64,000 bases of DNA from positions 4,216,001-4,280,000 of the forward strand of contig NZ_CP126110.1 of NCBI RefSeq assembly GCF_030123405.1, written 5' to 3'. Both the position numbers and the translations under genes were made by a program. Below, piece by piece: positions 49,655 through 57,071 of this stretch. The notes under the pieces are model-generated. The model was not told the DNA's origin. It made no database searches and saw nothing but the letters and a program-made list of their open reading frames with translations. The number at the start of each line of letters is the position of its first letter. Position 1 is the stretch's first letter. This DNA is from Neobacillus sp. WH10 (lineage in GTDB: Bacteria > Bacillota > Bacilli > Bacillales > Cytobacillaceae).

Positions 49655-50431
49655 ATGAGCTTTTTACAAGTTCAAGATATACATCATATCTATTTCACCA
49701 AAGCCTCTGCCACCACGGCCCTCTCCGATATAACACTCACGGTTGAGGAAGGAGAATTTGTCTCCTTTCTTGGCCCAAGTGGCTGTGGAAAGACGACCCT
49801 GCTGTCCATCATTTCGAGTTTGCTTAAACCGACCCAAGGCACAGTTATGTTAGAAAATAAGCCCGTATCAACATCAAAAAATCAAATCGGATATATGCTC
49901 CAGCAGGATTATTTGTTTCCTTGGAAAACAATTGAAGAAAATATCCTTATGGGATTGAAGCTATCAAAGCAGCTTAATGAAAAAACCAAATCTGCCGCAT
50001 TAAACCTTTTATATCAAATCGGATTAAATGGTGTGGAAAAACAACTGCCAAAACAATTATCTGGCGGTATGAGACAGCGGGCAGCCCTTGTAAGGACGCT
50101 TGCCACTGAACCTAAATTACTCATGCTTGATGAACCCTTTTCAGCCTTAGATTATCAAACTAAGCTGAAACTCGAAGATCTAATCTCGCAAACATTAGAT
50201 GAATTTGGTAAAACTGCCATTCTCGTTACTCATGATATCGGTGAAGCCATTGCGATGAGTGATCGCGTCTTTTTACTTTCACCCAGGCCAGGCAGGATTT
50301 ATAAAACCTTTACCATGCCGGAGGAATTAAGAACGGTTTCCCCGTTTGAAGCAAGAAATCATGAAGTATTCCAAAGTATCTTTCAGGCCATATGGAAGGA
50401 GTTGGAGTCTCTTGAGCAAGGAAAAGAATAA
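49655..50431 (+). CDS. ytlC: ABC transporter ATP-binding protein YtlC
   Basis: 258 residues. Walker A LGPSGCGKTTLL, the Q-loop MLQQDYLFPW, signature LSGGMRQRAALVR, Walker B LLMLDEPFSALD and the H-loop LVTHDIGEA are all intact. It belongs to the SsuB/TauB nitrate-sulfonate group. It powers uptake with YtlD and YtlA. GGGAGG precedes the ATG, and its last 20 bases overlap the start of ytlD. Confidence 0.93.
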   Translation: MSFLQVQDIHHIYFTKASATTALSDITLTVEEGEFVSFLGPSGCGKTTLLSIISSLLKPTQGTVMLENKPVSTSKNQIGYMLQQDYLFPWKTIEENILMGLKLSKQLNEKTKSAALNLLYQIGLNGVEKQLPKQLSGGMRQRAALVRTLATEPKLLMLDEPFSALDYQTKLKLEDLISQTLDEFGKTAILVTHDIGEAIAMSDRVFLLSPRPGRIYKTFTMPEELRTVSPFEARNHEVFQSIFQAIWKELESLEQGKE

Positions 50432-51218
50432 GGTAGAGCTCCTCCATACTAACTACATTCATTCTTTAAAAATCGAACAAAGATGGGTTCGTGTTTATCA
50501 AGCCGTCATCATTATCGTTTTTTTCTCCGGATGGGAACTATTAAGTCAAAAGCAATGGATTGATCCGCTGATTTTCAGTTCGCCCTCTAAAATCTTGCAT
50601 TTATTTTTGGATAAAATGCAAGATGGGTCATTATTATCACATACTGGAGTGACCCTAACGGAAACCATTTTTGGCTTTATTCTTGGTACCTTACTTGGTA
50701 CGATATTAGCGGCCATTCTCTGGTGGTCACCGCTGGTGCAAAAAATTCTTGACCCATATCTCGTTGTCCTAAATGCGATGCCGAAAGTAGCCCTTGGCCC
50801 GATTTTGATTGTGGCACTAGGTCCAGGATATCCATCAATTATTGCCATGGGTGCGATTATCTCGATCATCATTACTACCATTGTCGTTTATACCTCATTT
50901 AAAGAGGTGGATCCAAATTATTTAAAAGTGCTGCAAACCTTTGGAGCAACGCGTTTTCAATGCTTTAAAGAAGCCATTCTCCCTGCAAGCTTTCCGACAA
51001 TTATCTCGACCTTGAAGGTAAATGTCGGCTTATCATGGGTGGGCGTCATTGTTGGAGAATTCCTTGTATCGTCTCGCGGCCTTGGATATATGATTATCTA
51101 CGGTTTCCAAGTATTTAATTTTACCCTCGTTTTCTTATCACTTTTAGTAATAGCTTTAATTGCCACGATTATGTATCAGCTTGTGGATCTTTTAGAAAAA
51201 AAACTCATTAAGGAATAG
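50412..51218 (+). CDS. ytlD: ABC transporter permease YtlD
   Basis: 268 residues with about six helices and the EAA-type loop (FKEAILPASFPTIISTLKVNVGLSWVG) of SsuC/TauC permeases. The start is a TTG at 50412 within the end of ytlC, behind AAGGAG; an upstream in-frame ATG at 50346 would lie deep in ytlC and lacks a site. It forms the membrane channel of the ytlACD importer. Confidence 0.9.
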   Translation: MSKEKNKVELLHTNYIHSLKIEQRWVRVYQAVIIIVFFSGWELLSQKQWIDPLIFSSPSKILHLFLDKMQDGSLLSHTGVTLTETIFGFILGTLLGTILAAILWWSPLVQKILDPYLVVLNAMPKVALGPILIVALGPGYPSIIAMGAIISIIITTIVVYTSFKEVDPNYLKVLQTFGATRFQCFKEAILPASFPTIISTLKVNVGLSWVGVIVGEFLVSSRGLGYMIIYGFQVFNFTLVFLSLLVIALIATIMYQLVDLLEKKLIKE

Positions 51219-51239
51219 TAATTACGGCTATTCCTTTTT
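51209..51239. terminator. Hairpin at the ytlD/ytkD junction
   Basis: AAGGAATAG and CTATTCCTTTTT pair across the ytlD stop codon, with T-runs on the plus strand. Confidence 0.8.
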
Positions 51240-51707
51240 GATTTGAAACTGTTTTATACGATCTATACAATTTTCGATGACTTTATCCTGCATGATAAAG
51301 CTGTAGTCATCCCCAAACCGCAGCTGCAAAATATCCCCATTCACTGCAACAGGTCCATTTGTTTCAAAGTAGGTATTAGTTATCTCCACCCTTTTAACCG
51401 TTCCCCAGAAGACTGCCTTAACAAATGATCCATTGTGATTAGAAACCCTATACTCAGCAATAAATTCTAAGCCGTCAAGAATTGCCCCGGTCTCCTCATA
51501 TGTCTCTCTTCGTGCTGCCTCTTCAAGTGTCTCCCCTATTTCCACTTTTCCACCGGGAAATTCAAGACCCCGTTGTTTATGATTCGTTAAAAACCAACTA
51601 TCCTTATATTGACAAATAACCAGCACATGCTTTACTTCCTCTTCGAAGATACCTTTTGAAAAAGAAAGTTCAACCTTGTTCCTGTTACGATCAAAAAAAT
51701 GTTTCAT
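51228..51707 (-). CDS. ytkD: Nudix hydrolase YtkD (8-oxo-dGTP/NTP diphosphatase)
   Basis: 159 residues with a perfect Nudix box, GGKVEIGETLEEAARRETYEETGA (written in two parts: GGKVEIGETLEE then AARRETYEETGA), i.e. Gx5Ex7REUxEExGU. LEFPGG precedes it as in MutT-type enzymes. B. subtilis YtkD cleaves 8-oxo-dGTP and other nucleoside triphosphates and protects against oxidative mutagenesis. The ATG at 51707 is chosen over a TTG one codon upstream. Tail-to-tail with ytlD. Confidence 0.92.
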   Translation of the reverse strand: MKHFFDRNRNKVELSFSKGIFEEEVKHVLVICQYKDSWFLTNHKQRGLEFPGGKVEIGETLEEAARRETYEETGAILDGLEFIAEYRVSNHNGSFVKAVFWGTVKRVEITNTYFETNGPVAVNGDILQLRFGDDYSFIMQDKVIENCIDRIKQFQIKKE

Positions 51708-51753
51708 CAATTAACCCGCCCCATTTTTTTCATTATGCTATAATTATAAACAA

Positions 51754-51786
51754 CAAAAAGGAAATCCTAAAGTTTTGGATTTCCCT
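51754..51786 (-). terminator. Terminator of the 51795-52112 gene
   Basis: GGAAATCC and GGATTTCC around TAAAGTTTT, with TTTTTGTTG on the minus strand. Confidence 0.8.
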
Positions 51787-51794
51787 CAAAAGTA

Positions 51795-52112
51795 TTATTT
51801 CGGTAGTATATTCATGCTCTCGATATGTCTTTTTGCTTCATCATCACCAAGTTCATGCAGGATACCATACACTTGTTGAATCGTATTGTCGTAGGCATCG
51901 TTTTCCCGATCATAATGATATTGAACATATGGAACATGAGCCCGAAAAAAGTTTATCCACTCTGTTGAATAGTTTTGGTCAAACAGCTCGCGTAATTGAG
52001 TAATTTCTCCATCATTTGCTTGAATTTTATAGCTCCAAGTGGAACTTGTGGCATTTCTTGTTATATGGCCGGTTCCAACATCAATATAATATGTTTTCTT
52101 CTGTTCGTCCAT
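51795..52112 (-). CDS. Conserved hypothetical protein, 105 residues
   Basis: Begins MDEQKKTYYIDVGTGHITRN and continues FEI-type beta strands then helices (TQLRELFDQNYSTEWINFFRAHVPYVQYHYD). No membrane helix and no recognised catalytic residues. Similar proteins sit near ytkD in Bacillus and are annotated without function. It has its own terminator, and AAAAGGGGATGATGC precedes the ATG. Coding character is clear, but a function cannot be inferred. Confidence 0.72.
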   Translation of the reverse strand: MDEQKKTYYIDVGTGHITRNATSSTWSYKIQANDGEITQLRELFDQNYSTEWINFFRAHVPYVQYHYDRENDAYDNTIQQVYGILHELGDDEAKRHIESMNILPK

Positions 52113-52327
52113 TGCATCATCCCCTTTTACTTTTTAGTAATGTACAGATAGATAAAATTTATTCTTTTTCAAATTTCGACTCATTTTTTAGAAATGAATA
52201 CGATATAATAAACATACAATCAAGAAAACAGATTTTTCAGTCAATTTTATAATTGATGGCAGGGATGATTTCATCCTTTTATGGGAAATCAATAATAGTA
52301 TATATTTTTAATAATGGAGGTGTAGTA

Positions 52328-52585
52328 ATGAAATTAGTCGATGAATTATATGAGATGTACCGAAACAAGTTAACAGGGGATGAAGAGGATATTGACATGC
52401 TGACATTTGCTTTTTTAGAAGAGATGTCACATGAAGATCTTCTCTCGTTAATCCAGGAGATGGGTAAACAAGAACTTTACGATTTAATGGGTCTTTATCT
52501 CATCGAAAGCTTAAAAGGTAAATTTGCCCAAGAAGAGTACGGACAGCATCGTACACATACTTATTATCCTAGAAATATTCATTGA
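52328..52585 (+). CDS. DUF6154-like small acidic protein
   Basis: 85 residues beginning MKLVDELYEMYRNKLTGDEE, acidic and helical, ending HRTHTYYPRNIH. GGAGGTG precedes the ATG at 52328; the frame is open further upstream but without a site. It is the Bacillaceae family I know as DUF6154, function unknown. Single gene with a terminator 20 bases downstream. Confidence 0.78.
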   Translation: MKLVDELYEMYRNKLTGDEEDIDMLTFAFLEEMSHEDLLSLIQEMGKQELYDLMGLYLIESLKGKFAQEEYGQHRTHTYYPRNIH

Positions 52586-52604
52586 TGTTACATACCAACA
52601 TTCC

Positions 52605-52630
52605 AAGGAAGCTGCCATGCTTCCTTTTTT
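52605..52630 (+). terminator. Terminator after the DUF6154-like gene
   Basis: AAGGAAGC and GCTTCCTT around TGCCAT, then TTTTTTG. Confidence 0.85.
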
Positions 52631-52647
52631 GACTAATAAGAAATAAT

Positions 52648-52703
52648 AAGTGGAACTGCGCCTCTGTCTTCGCCCCTAGTGGCTCGCCAATCGGCGAGTT
52701 TCC
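52648..52703 (+). repeat. ~55-bp repeat, copy 1 (inverted partner at 55828-55883)
   Basis: Starts AAGTGGAACTGCGCCTCTG and ends with the hairpin CTCGCCAATCGGCGAGTTT. About 46 of 54 positions match the complement of the second copy. Confidence 0.8.
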
Positions 52704-52769
52704 TTTATGCAATTTTGTCATTAATCAAACAAAATTCATGGTACAATGTGAGGTAAAGGGGGAAGAGAC

Positions 52770-52946
52770 ATGTATACAGTTTTAGTGGTTTGTATTATTA
52801 TTGTCATCGTGGTTTTGCTTCTAGCGGTCATTACCACTTCAAAAGCATACTCCTATAAACATACTGTGGATTCATTAGATGATAATCCTTTCATGAACCA
52901 GGAGGAAAGTCAAAAGGACCTTAACCAGGAACAAAAGAAGGGATAA
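52770..52946 (+). CDS. ytzI: Small single-pass membrane protein YtzI
   Basis: 58 residues. MYTVLVVCIIIVIVVLLLAV forms one N-terminal helix, followed by TTSKAYSYKHTVDSLDDNPF and a charged tail NQEESQKDLNQEQKKG. AAAGGGGGAAG lies 7 bases ahead of the ATG. This matches the small YtzI gene next to luxS in B. subtilis in size, topology and position. Terminated by a strong hairpin. Function unknown. Confidence 0.78.
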   Translation: MYTVLVVCIIIVIVVLLLAVITTSKAYSYKHTVDSLDDNPFMNQEESQKDLNQEQKKG

Positions 52947-52983
52947 GAAAAATTCCTATTCGTATTGAATAGGAATTTTTTTA
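52947..52983. terminator. Bidirectional terminator between ytzI and luxS
   Basis: AAAAATTCCTATTC and GAATAGGAATTTTT pair perfectly around GTATT. Confidence 0.9.
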
Positions 52984-53000
52984 CATCAATTATAGAAACA

Positions 53001-53474
53001 TTAAGCAAAAACTTGTTTTAGGTCTTCTTTGCTCTGCTCAAGCCAGAAACGCATTAAGCGCTTGGCACCTTCTAAATCATGCAGTTTTGCTTGGCCGCAT
53101 TGTCTTTCATTGGCAGCAGGGATATCGACAATCTCAACTGCTTCCTTCATTGTGTCCTCAAGAAGATCAATAATTTCCTCAACAGTAGGCTCGCCGCTGA
53201 CAACAAGATAATAGCCAGTTTGGCAGCCCATTGGAGAAATATCAATAATATCGAAGTGATCATATTTTTCCGAATGCTTACGAATGTTGAATGCTAGCAA
53301 ATGCTCCAGTGTATGAATGGCATCAGGCTTCATAGCCTGTTTATTTGGCTGGCAAAAACGGATATCAAATTTATTAACAACACCGTCACTCCCTACCTTA
53401 TGGACACCACAATGTCTCACATAAGGGGCTTTAACGGCATTATGATCTAAATCAAAGCTTTCAACTGATGGCAT
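53001..53474 (-). CDS. luxS: S-ribosylhomocysteine lyase (AI-2 synthesis)
   Basis: 157 residues, exactly the usual length, starting MPSVESFDLDHNAVKAPYVR. The iron-binding HTLEH is at 54-58 and the catalytic cysteine lies in SPMGCQTGYYLV (around 84). It cleaves S-ribosylhomocysteine to homocysteine and DPD, the AI-2 precursor, recycling the by-product of SAM-dependent methylation. AAGGAGTG precedes the ATG at 53474. Confidence 0.97.
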   Translation of the reverse strand: MPSVESFDLDHNAVKAPYVRHCGVHKVGSDGVVNKFDIRFCQPNKQAMKPDAIHTLEHLLAFNIRKHSEKYDHFDIIDISPMGCQTGYYLVVSGEPTVEEIIDLLEDTMKEAVEIVDIPAANERQCGQAKLHDLEGAKRLMRFWLEQSKEDLKQVFA

Positions 53475-53607
53475 GCATATCACTCCTTTTCATATCTACC
53501 TATTTATCATACAATAAAACCCGACCTTTTTCATCCACTTAGTTATAATTAACAATTTAGAAGAATTTATGGTATCTTGTAAGTAATTAAAAAAAGGAGA
53601 CAAATCC

Positions 53608-53835
53608 ATGTTGAAAAAATTTTTTCTTTCAATAATTCGTTTTTATCAAGTTGCCATCTCGCCATTAAAACCACCAACATGTCGGTTTTATCCTACATGT
53701 TCGCATTATGGATTAGAAGCGGTTCAACGTTTTGGTGCTTTAAAAGGCGGCTGGCTGACGATTAAGCGAATTTTAAAATGTCATCCCTTCCATCCTGGAG
53801 GATTTGATCCTGTCCCTGAAAAAAAGGAGGATTAA
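53608..53835 (+). CDS. ytjA: Membrane protein insertion efficiency factor YidD
   Basis: 75 residues. RFYQVAISPLKPPTCRFYPTCSHYGLEA with its conserved cysteines, then FGALKGGWLTIKRILKCHPF, is the YidD signature. It helps insertion of membrane proteins with YidC. AAAAGGAG precedes the ATG. Its last bases overlap the end of the converging carbonic anhydrase gene by 4. Confidence 0.95.
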   Translation: MLKKFFLSIIRFYQVAISPLKPPTCRFYPTCSHYGLEAVQRFGALKGGWLTIKRILKCHPFHPGGFDPVPEKKED

Positions 53836-54398
53836 TGTTTATAAGCATCCTCAACTAAGTCAAGCTTTCCTGTCTTTGGATCGATGACCAATCCATGAAC
53901 AGGAACACCCTTTGGCATTAACGGATGATTTTTAATGATTCCTACACTGTGCTCGACACTCTCATTCACATTATCAAAACCGTGAAGCCACTGTTTAATA
54001 TCTATTCCTGAATAGGAAAGTGTATTAATGGTTTCTTCGGATATTCCCCGTTCTTTCATGGTCTCAATCACAGGTTCCGCTTTTAAGCCGCTCATACCGC
54101 AATCATGGTGACCGATCACCAAAACCTCCTGTGCCTGTAATTGATATACCGCAATCAGTATACTTCTCATCACACTTCCAAAAGGATGTGAAACGAGGGC
54201 ACCAGCGTCTTTAATAATCTTAGCATCACCATTTCCCAGGTTTAAGGCTTTTGGCAGTAATTCTAACAAACGTGTATCCATGCAAGTTAGGATCACCATT
54301 CTCTTATTTGGAAATTTCGTTGTTTCATATTTCTCATATTCGTGATTTTCTACAAATTTCTTATTGTGGTCTAGAATCTCGTTCAATAAGTTATTCAT
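53832..54398 (-). CDS. ytiB: Beta-carbonic anhydrase YtiB
   Basis: 188 residues. The zinc ligands and catalytic dyad are visible: Cys39-Met-Asp41-Thr-Arg43 in ILTCMDTRLLE, and GHHDCGM (His about 97-98, Cys100). The VxxHxxCG block is of the type seen in beta-class carbonic anhydrases of Bacillus. It hydrates CO2 to bicarbonate in the cytoplasm. A GGGGAG site precedes the ATG; divergent from the zinc-binding lipoprotein gene. Confidence 0.93.
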   Translation of the reverse strand: MNNLLNEILDHNKKFVENHEYEKYETTKFPNKRMVILTCMDTRLLELLPKALNLGNGDAKIIKDAGALVSHPFGSVMRSILIAVYQLQAQEVLVIGHHDCGMSGLKAEPVIETMKERGISEETINTLSYSGIDIKQWLHGFDNVNESVEHSVGIIKNHPLMPKGVPVHGLVIDPKTGKLDLVEDAYKH

Positions 54399-54560
54399 TT
54401 TTTACTCCCCTTTCTATTTAAGAATACATAATCTGTTATGTTTGAAACAAATTTTATACTTGCATTTAGGATATTTTTTTTGTAAGATACTAATGGAAAT
54501 CGGAATCGTTCCGTATTATGCACTTATTTCTTTCCTAAGTAAATTTTTTTCAATTATAAA

Positions 54561-54575
54561 TCGTAATTAATCCGA
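54561..54575 (+). promoter_or_regulatory. Zur-type operator before the zinc-binding lipoprotein gene
   Basis: TCGTAATTAATCCGA matches 12 of 14 defined positions of the Bacillus Zur box TCGTAATNATTACGA. It directly follows a TATAAA -10-like hexamer (54555-54560), a position that would block transcription when zinc is sufficient. Confidence 0.65.
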
Positions 54576-54599
54576 TTTAATCAACTATAAGGAGTCAAT

Positions 54600-55544
54600 A
54601 TGAAAAAAATAATCATTTTTCTTTCTTTTTTATTACCATTGAGCATTATTTTATCCGCTTGTACGAATGATAAAGGGCAGTCACAAAAAAAGAAGAATCA
54701 ATTAACCATTTATACAACAGTATATCCACTTCAATACTTTACTGAACGAATTGGCGGTAAATATGTAGATGTAAAAACCATCTATCCTCCAGGTGCTGAT
54801 GAACATTCATTTGAACCATCCCAAAAAGATATGATGAATTTGGCCGATTCAGACTTATTTTTCTACATTGGGCTGGGACTTGAAGGCTTTGTGGAAAACG
54901 CAAAAGGGACATTAAAAAACGAAGATGTTACGTTAGTGCCTACGGCCGATAAATTGAAATTACCAAAAGATAAACATACAGCTGAGGAAGGGGAAGGACA
55001 TGAGGACCATGACCATGGAGATGTAAATCCACATGTATGGCTTGATCCGATTTATTCAAAAGAAATGGCTGCGGTTATCCGTGATTCGTTAACAAAAAAG
55101 ATGCCGCAAAATAAAGACTTTTTCAATGAAAATTATCAAAAGCTTGCAGCAGAGTTAGATGAATTGAACAGCGAATACGAGCAAACCATTTCAAGTGCGA
55201 AGCATAAAAAAATAATTGTGACGCATGCTGCGTTTGGTTATTGGGAACAACGTTATGGTATTGAACAAATTAGTATTTCTGGGCTTTCGACAACGAATGA
55301 ACCAACACAAAAAGAACTTGAGAAAATAGTCTCTACCGCTGACCATGATGGTTTACACTATATTCTTTTTGAACAAAATGTCCAATCAAAACTAGGCAAA
55401 GTCGTCCAAAAAGAAATTGGTGCAAAAGCATTACCAATTCATAATTTAGCTATTTTATCCAAGGACAATATCAAGGAAAAAGAAACATATTTTTCATTGA
55501 TGAAGGCAAATCTTGAAACATTAAAAACTGCCTTAAATAATTAA
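54600..55544 (+). CDS. Zinc/manganese ABC transporter substrate-binding lipoprotein (ZnuA-like)
   Basis: 314 residues of the cluster A-I metal-binding family. The lipobox is LSAC (Cys21). Metal ligands are probably His69 (ADEHSFEPS), His145 (NPHVWLD) and the later HAAFGYW and the Asp/Glu near the C-terminus. The His-rich loop HTAEEGEGHEDHDHGD (126-141) favours zinc. There is no adjacent permease or ATPase gene, so its transporter is elsewhere. The Zur-like box upstream supports a zinc-starvation role. The name znuA is a plausible assignment only. Confidence 0.87.
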   Translation: MKKIIIFLSFLLPLSIILSACTNDKGQSQKKKNQLTIYTTVYPLQYFTERIGGKYVDVKTIYPPGADEHSFEPSQKDMMNLADSDLFFYIGLGLEGFVENAKGTLKNEDVTLVPTADKLKLPKDKHTAEEGEGHEDHDHGDVNPHVWLDPIYSKEMAAVIRDSLTKKMPQNKDFFNENYQKLAAELDELNSEYEQTISSAKHKKIIVTHAAFGYWEQRYGIEQISISGLSTTNEPTQKELEKIVSTADHDGLHYILFEQNVQSKLGKVVQKEIGAKALPIHNLAILSKDNIKEKETYFSLMKANLETLKTALNN

Positions 55545-55666
55545 TTGTGAAAGTATTTGGTAAATTGTCCATTTCTCGTATCATTTTCCTACCACCTTCT
55601 GGAATGCACAATTGATAAACTTCAAATGCTATAACTGTATTACCGATACTTTAAGGAGTGATACGA

Positions 55667-55825
55667 ATGGCAAAGGATGTTTTGTGTGAAGTAAATAACT
55701 GCACGTTTTGGGCTAATGGCAATAAATGTAGTGCCGATCAAATATATGTTGTCAGCCATACAGGTAATACCGCGGATTCGACGAAAGAAACCGATTGTCA
55801 TACCTTCAAACCAAGTGATTTATAA
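55667..55825 (+). CDS. DUF1540 small cysteine protein
   Basis: 52 residues: MAKDVLCEVNNCTFWANGNK followed by CSADQIYV and ETDCHTFKPSDL. Cysteines at 7, 12, 21 and 44 match the metal-binding pattern of DUF1540. AAGGAGTG precedes the ATG at 55667. A one-gene unit followed by the inverted repeat at 55828-55883. Function unknown; many members are seen in sporulating Firmicutes. Confidence 0.85.
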   Translation: MAKDVLCEVNNCTFWANGNKCSADQIYVVSHTGNTADSTKETDCHTFKPSDL

Positions 55826-55827
55826 AG

Positions 55828-55883
55828 AAAACTCGCCGATTGGCGAGCTCGTTAGGGCGAAGCCAGAGGCGTAGTTGCACTTA
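55828..55883 (-). repeat. ~55-bp repeat, copy 2 (inverted)
   Basis: The complement starts AAGTGCAACTACGCCTCTGG and ends CTCGCCAATCGGCGAGTTTTC. It directly follows the DUF1540 stop codon, so the hairpin may also act as a terminator. A separate 9-bp palindrome ATAGGAAAG/CTTTCCTAT lies at 55890-55912. Confidence 0.8.
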
Positions 55884-55925
55884 TGCCTAATAGGAAAGTA
55901 ATACTTTCCTATCGGCTAGAATAGT

Positions 55926-55960
55926 AAAAACCAGGCAAACTATGTAGCCTGGTTCTTTTT
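55926..55960. terminator. Terminator of menC
   Basis: AAAACCAGGC and GCCTGGTTCTTTTT around AAACTATGTA, usable from both strands. Confidence 0.85.
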
Positions 55961-55961
55961 C

Positions 55962-57071
55962 TTATGAAAAAGTAAATGATCTTTTTGTTAATAATACTTT
56001 CTGCAGCCTTTTTTCATTCAATTCGTACCCAATACCGGAGTTCAATGGAACATGAATATATCCATTTTCAACGGTTACTTCCGGTGAAATAATATCTTCC
56101 TCCCAAAAACGGCCCGATGCGGAAATATCACCTGGAATTGAAAACCCTGGGAGGGAAGCAAGCGCAATATTATGTGCGCGGGAAATTCCGAATTCAATCA
56201 TTCCTCCACACCAGACCGGAATCCCTTTTTCAAAACAATAATCATGAATTCGTATTGCTTCATACAGCCCGCCAATCCGGCCCACTTTAATATTAATTAC
56301 TTTACAGCTTCCGAACTCTATTGCTTTCCTTGCATCATCAAACGTGACGATGCTTTCATCTAAACAAATAGGTGTTCGAATCTCCTTTTGTAATAGAGCA
56401 TGTTCGATGATATCGTCGTGAGCCAACGGCTGCTCAATCATGATCAGGTTAAATTCATCTAAAGCTTTTAAGCGATCTATGTCTTTTAACGAATAAGCTG
56501 AATTAGCATCCGCCATGATTGGCAGCTCAGGATAATGGCTGCGGATTTCTGCTAGAAAAGAGTAATCCTGATTTGGATTAATTTTCACTTTAATACGCTG
56601 ATACCCCTCTGTAACATATTGTTCAATTTGGCGCAATGCGTTTGCCGCGGAATCTGTCGCTACCACCACACCTGAAGCAATAACTGGGCGAGTACCTCCA
56701 AGTATTTTTGAAAGGGACTTTGTATTGACCTTCGCATACAAATCCCATAATGCCGTTTCTAAGGCTGCCTTCGCCATATTGTTTCTTCTTATCGAGCTGA
56801 AAAGGTGTGATGCCTCCTCAGGATGGTCAATTGGATGTTTTTGCAGCAATGGAATCAAAATATCTGTTAACATATGTAAACTGGTTGCCACCGTTTCTTC
56901 CGTATACCACGGCGTTGAAAATGCCACCCCTTCCCCAAACCCTGAAAGACCTTCTGAGTTCGTTACCTTTACGATGATCCCCTCACGATTATTCACAGCG
57001 CCTAAATGCGTCAGAAATGGAGACTTTAAGGGCATTTGAATAACAAAAAGTTCAATCGATGCTATCTTCAT
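55962..57071 (-). CDS. menC: o-Succinylbenzoate synthase
   Basis: 369 residues of the enolase superfamily. RIKVKINPNQ provides the KxK acid/base lysines, MADANSAYS, MIEQPLAHDD and CLDESI the three metal ligands, and VINIKVGRIGG the opposite lysine. It dehydrates SHCHC to OSB in menaquinone synthesis; Bacillus enzymes of this branch often also racemise N-acyl amino acids. The ATG of MKIASIELF at 57071 overlaps the end of menE by 20 bases; longer extensions run inside menE and are rejected. Confidence 0.94.
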   Translation of the reverse strand: MKIASIELFVIQMPLKSPFLTHLGAVNNREGIIVKVTNSEGLSGFGEGVAFSTPWYTEETVATSLHMLTDILIPLLQKHPIDHPEEASHLFSSIRRNNMAKAALETALWDLYAKVNTKSLSKILGGTRPVIASGVVVATDSAANALRQIEQYVTEGYQRIKVKINPNQDYSFLAEIRSHYPELPIMADANSAYSLKDIDRLKALDEFNLIMIEQPLAHDDIIEHALLQKEIRTPICLDESIVTFDDARKAIEFGSCKVINIKVGRIGGLYEAIRIHDYCFEKGIPVWCGGMIEFGISRAHNIALASLPGFSIPGDISASGRFWEEDIISPEVTVENGYIHVPLNSGIGYELNEKRLQKVLLTKRSFTFS

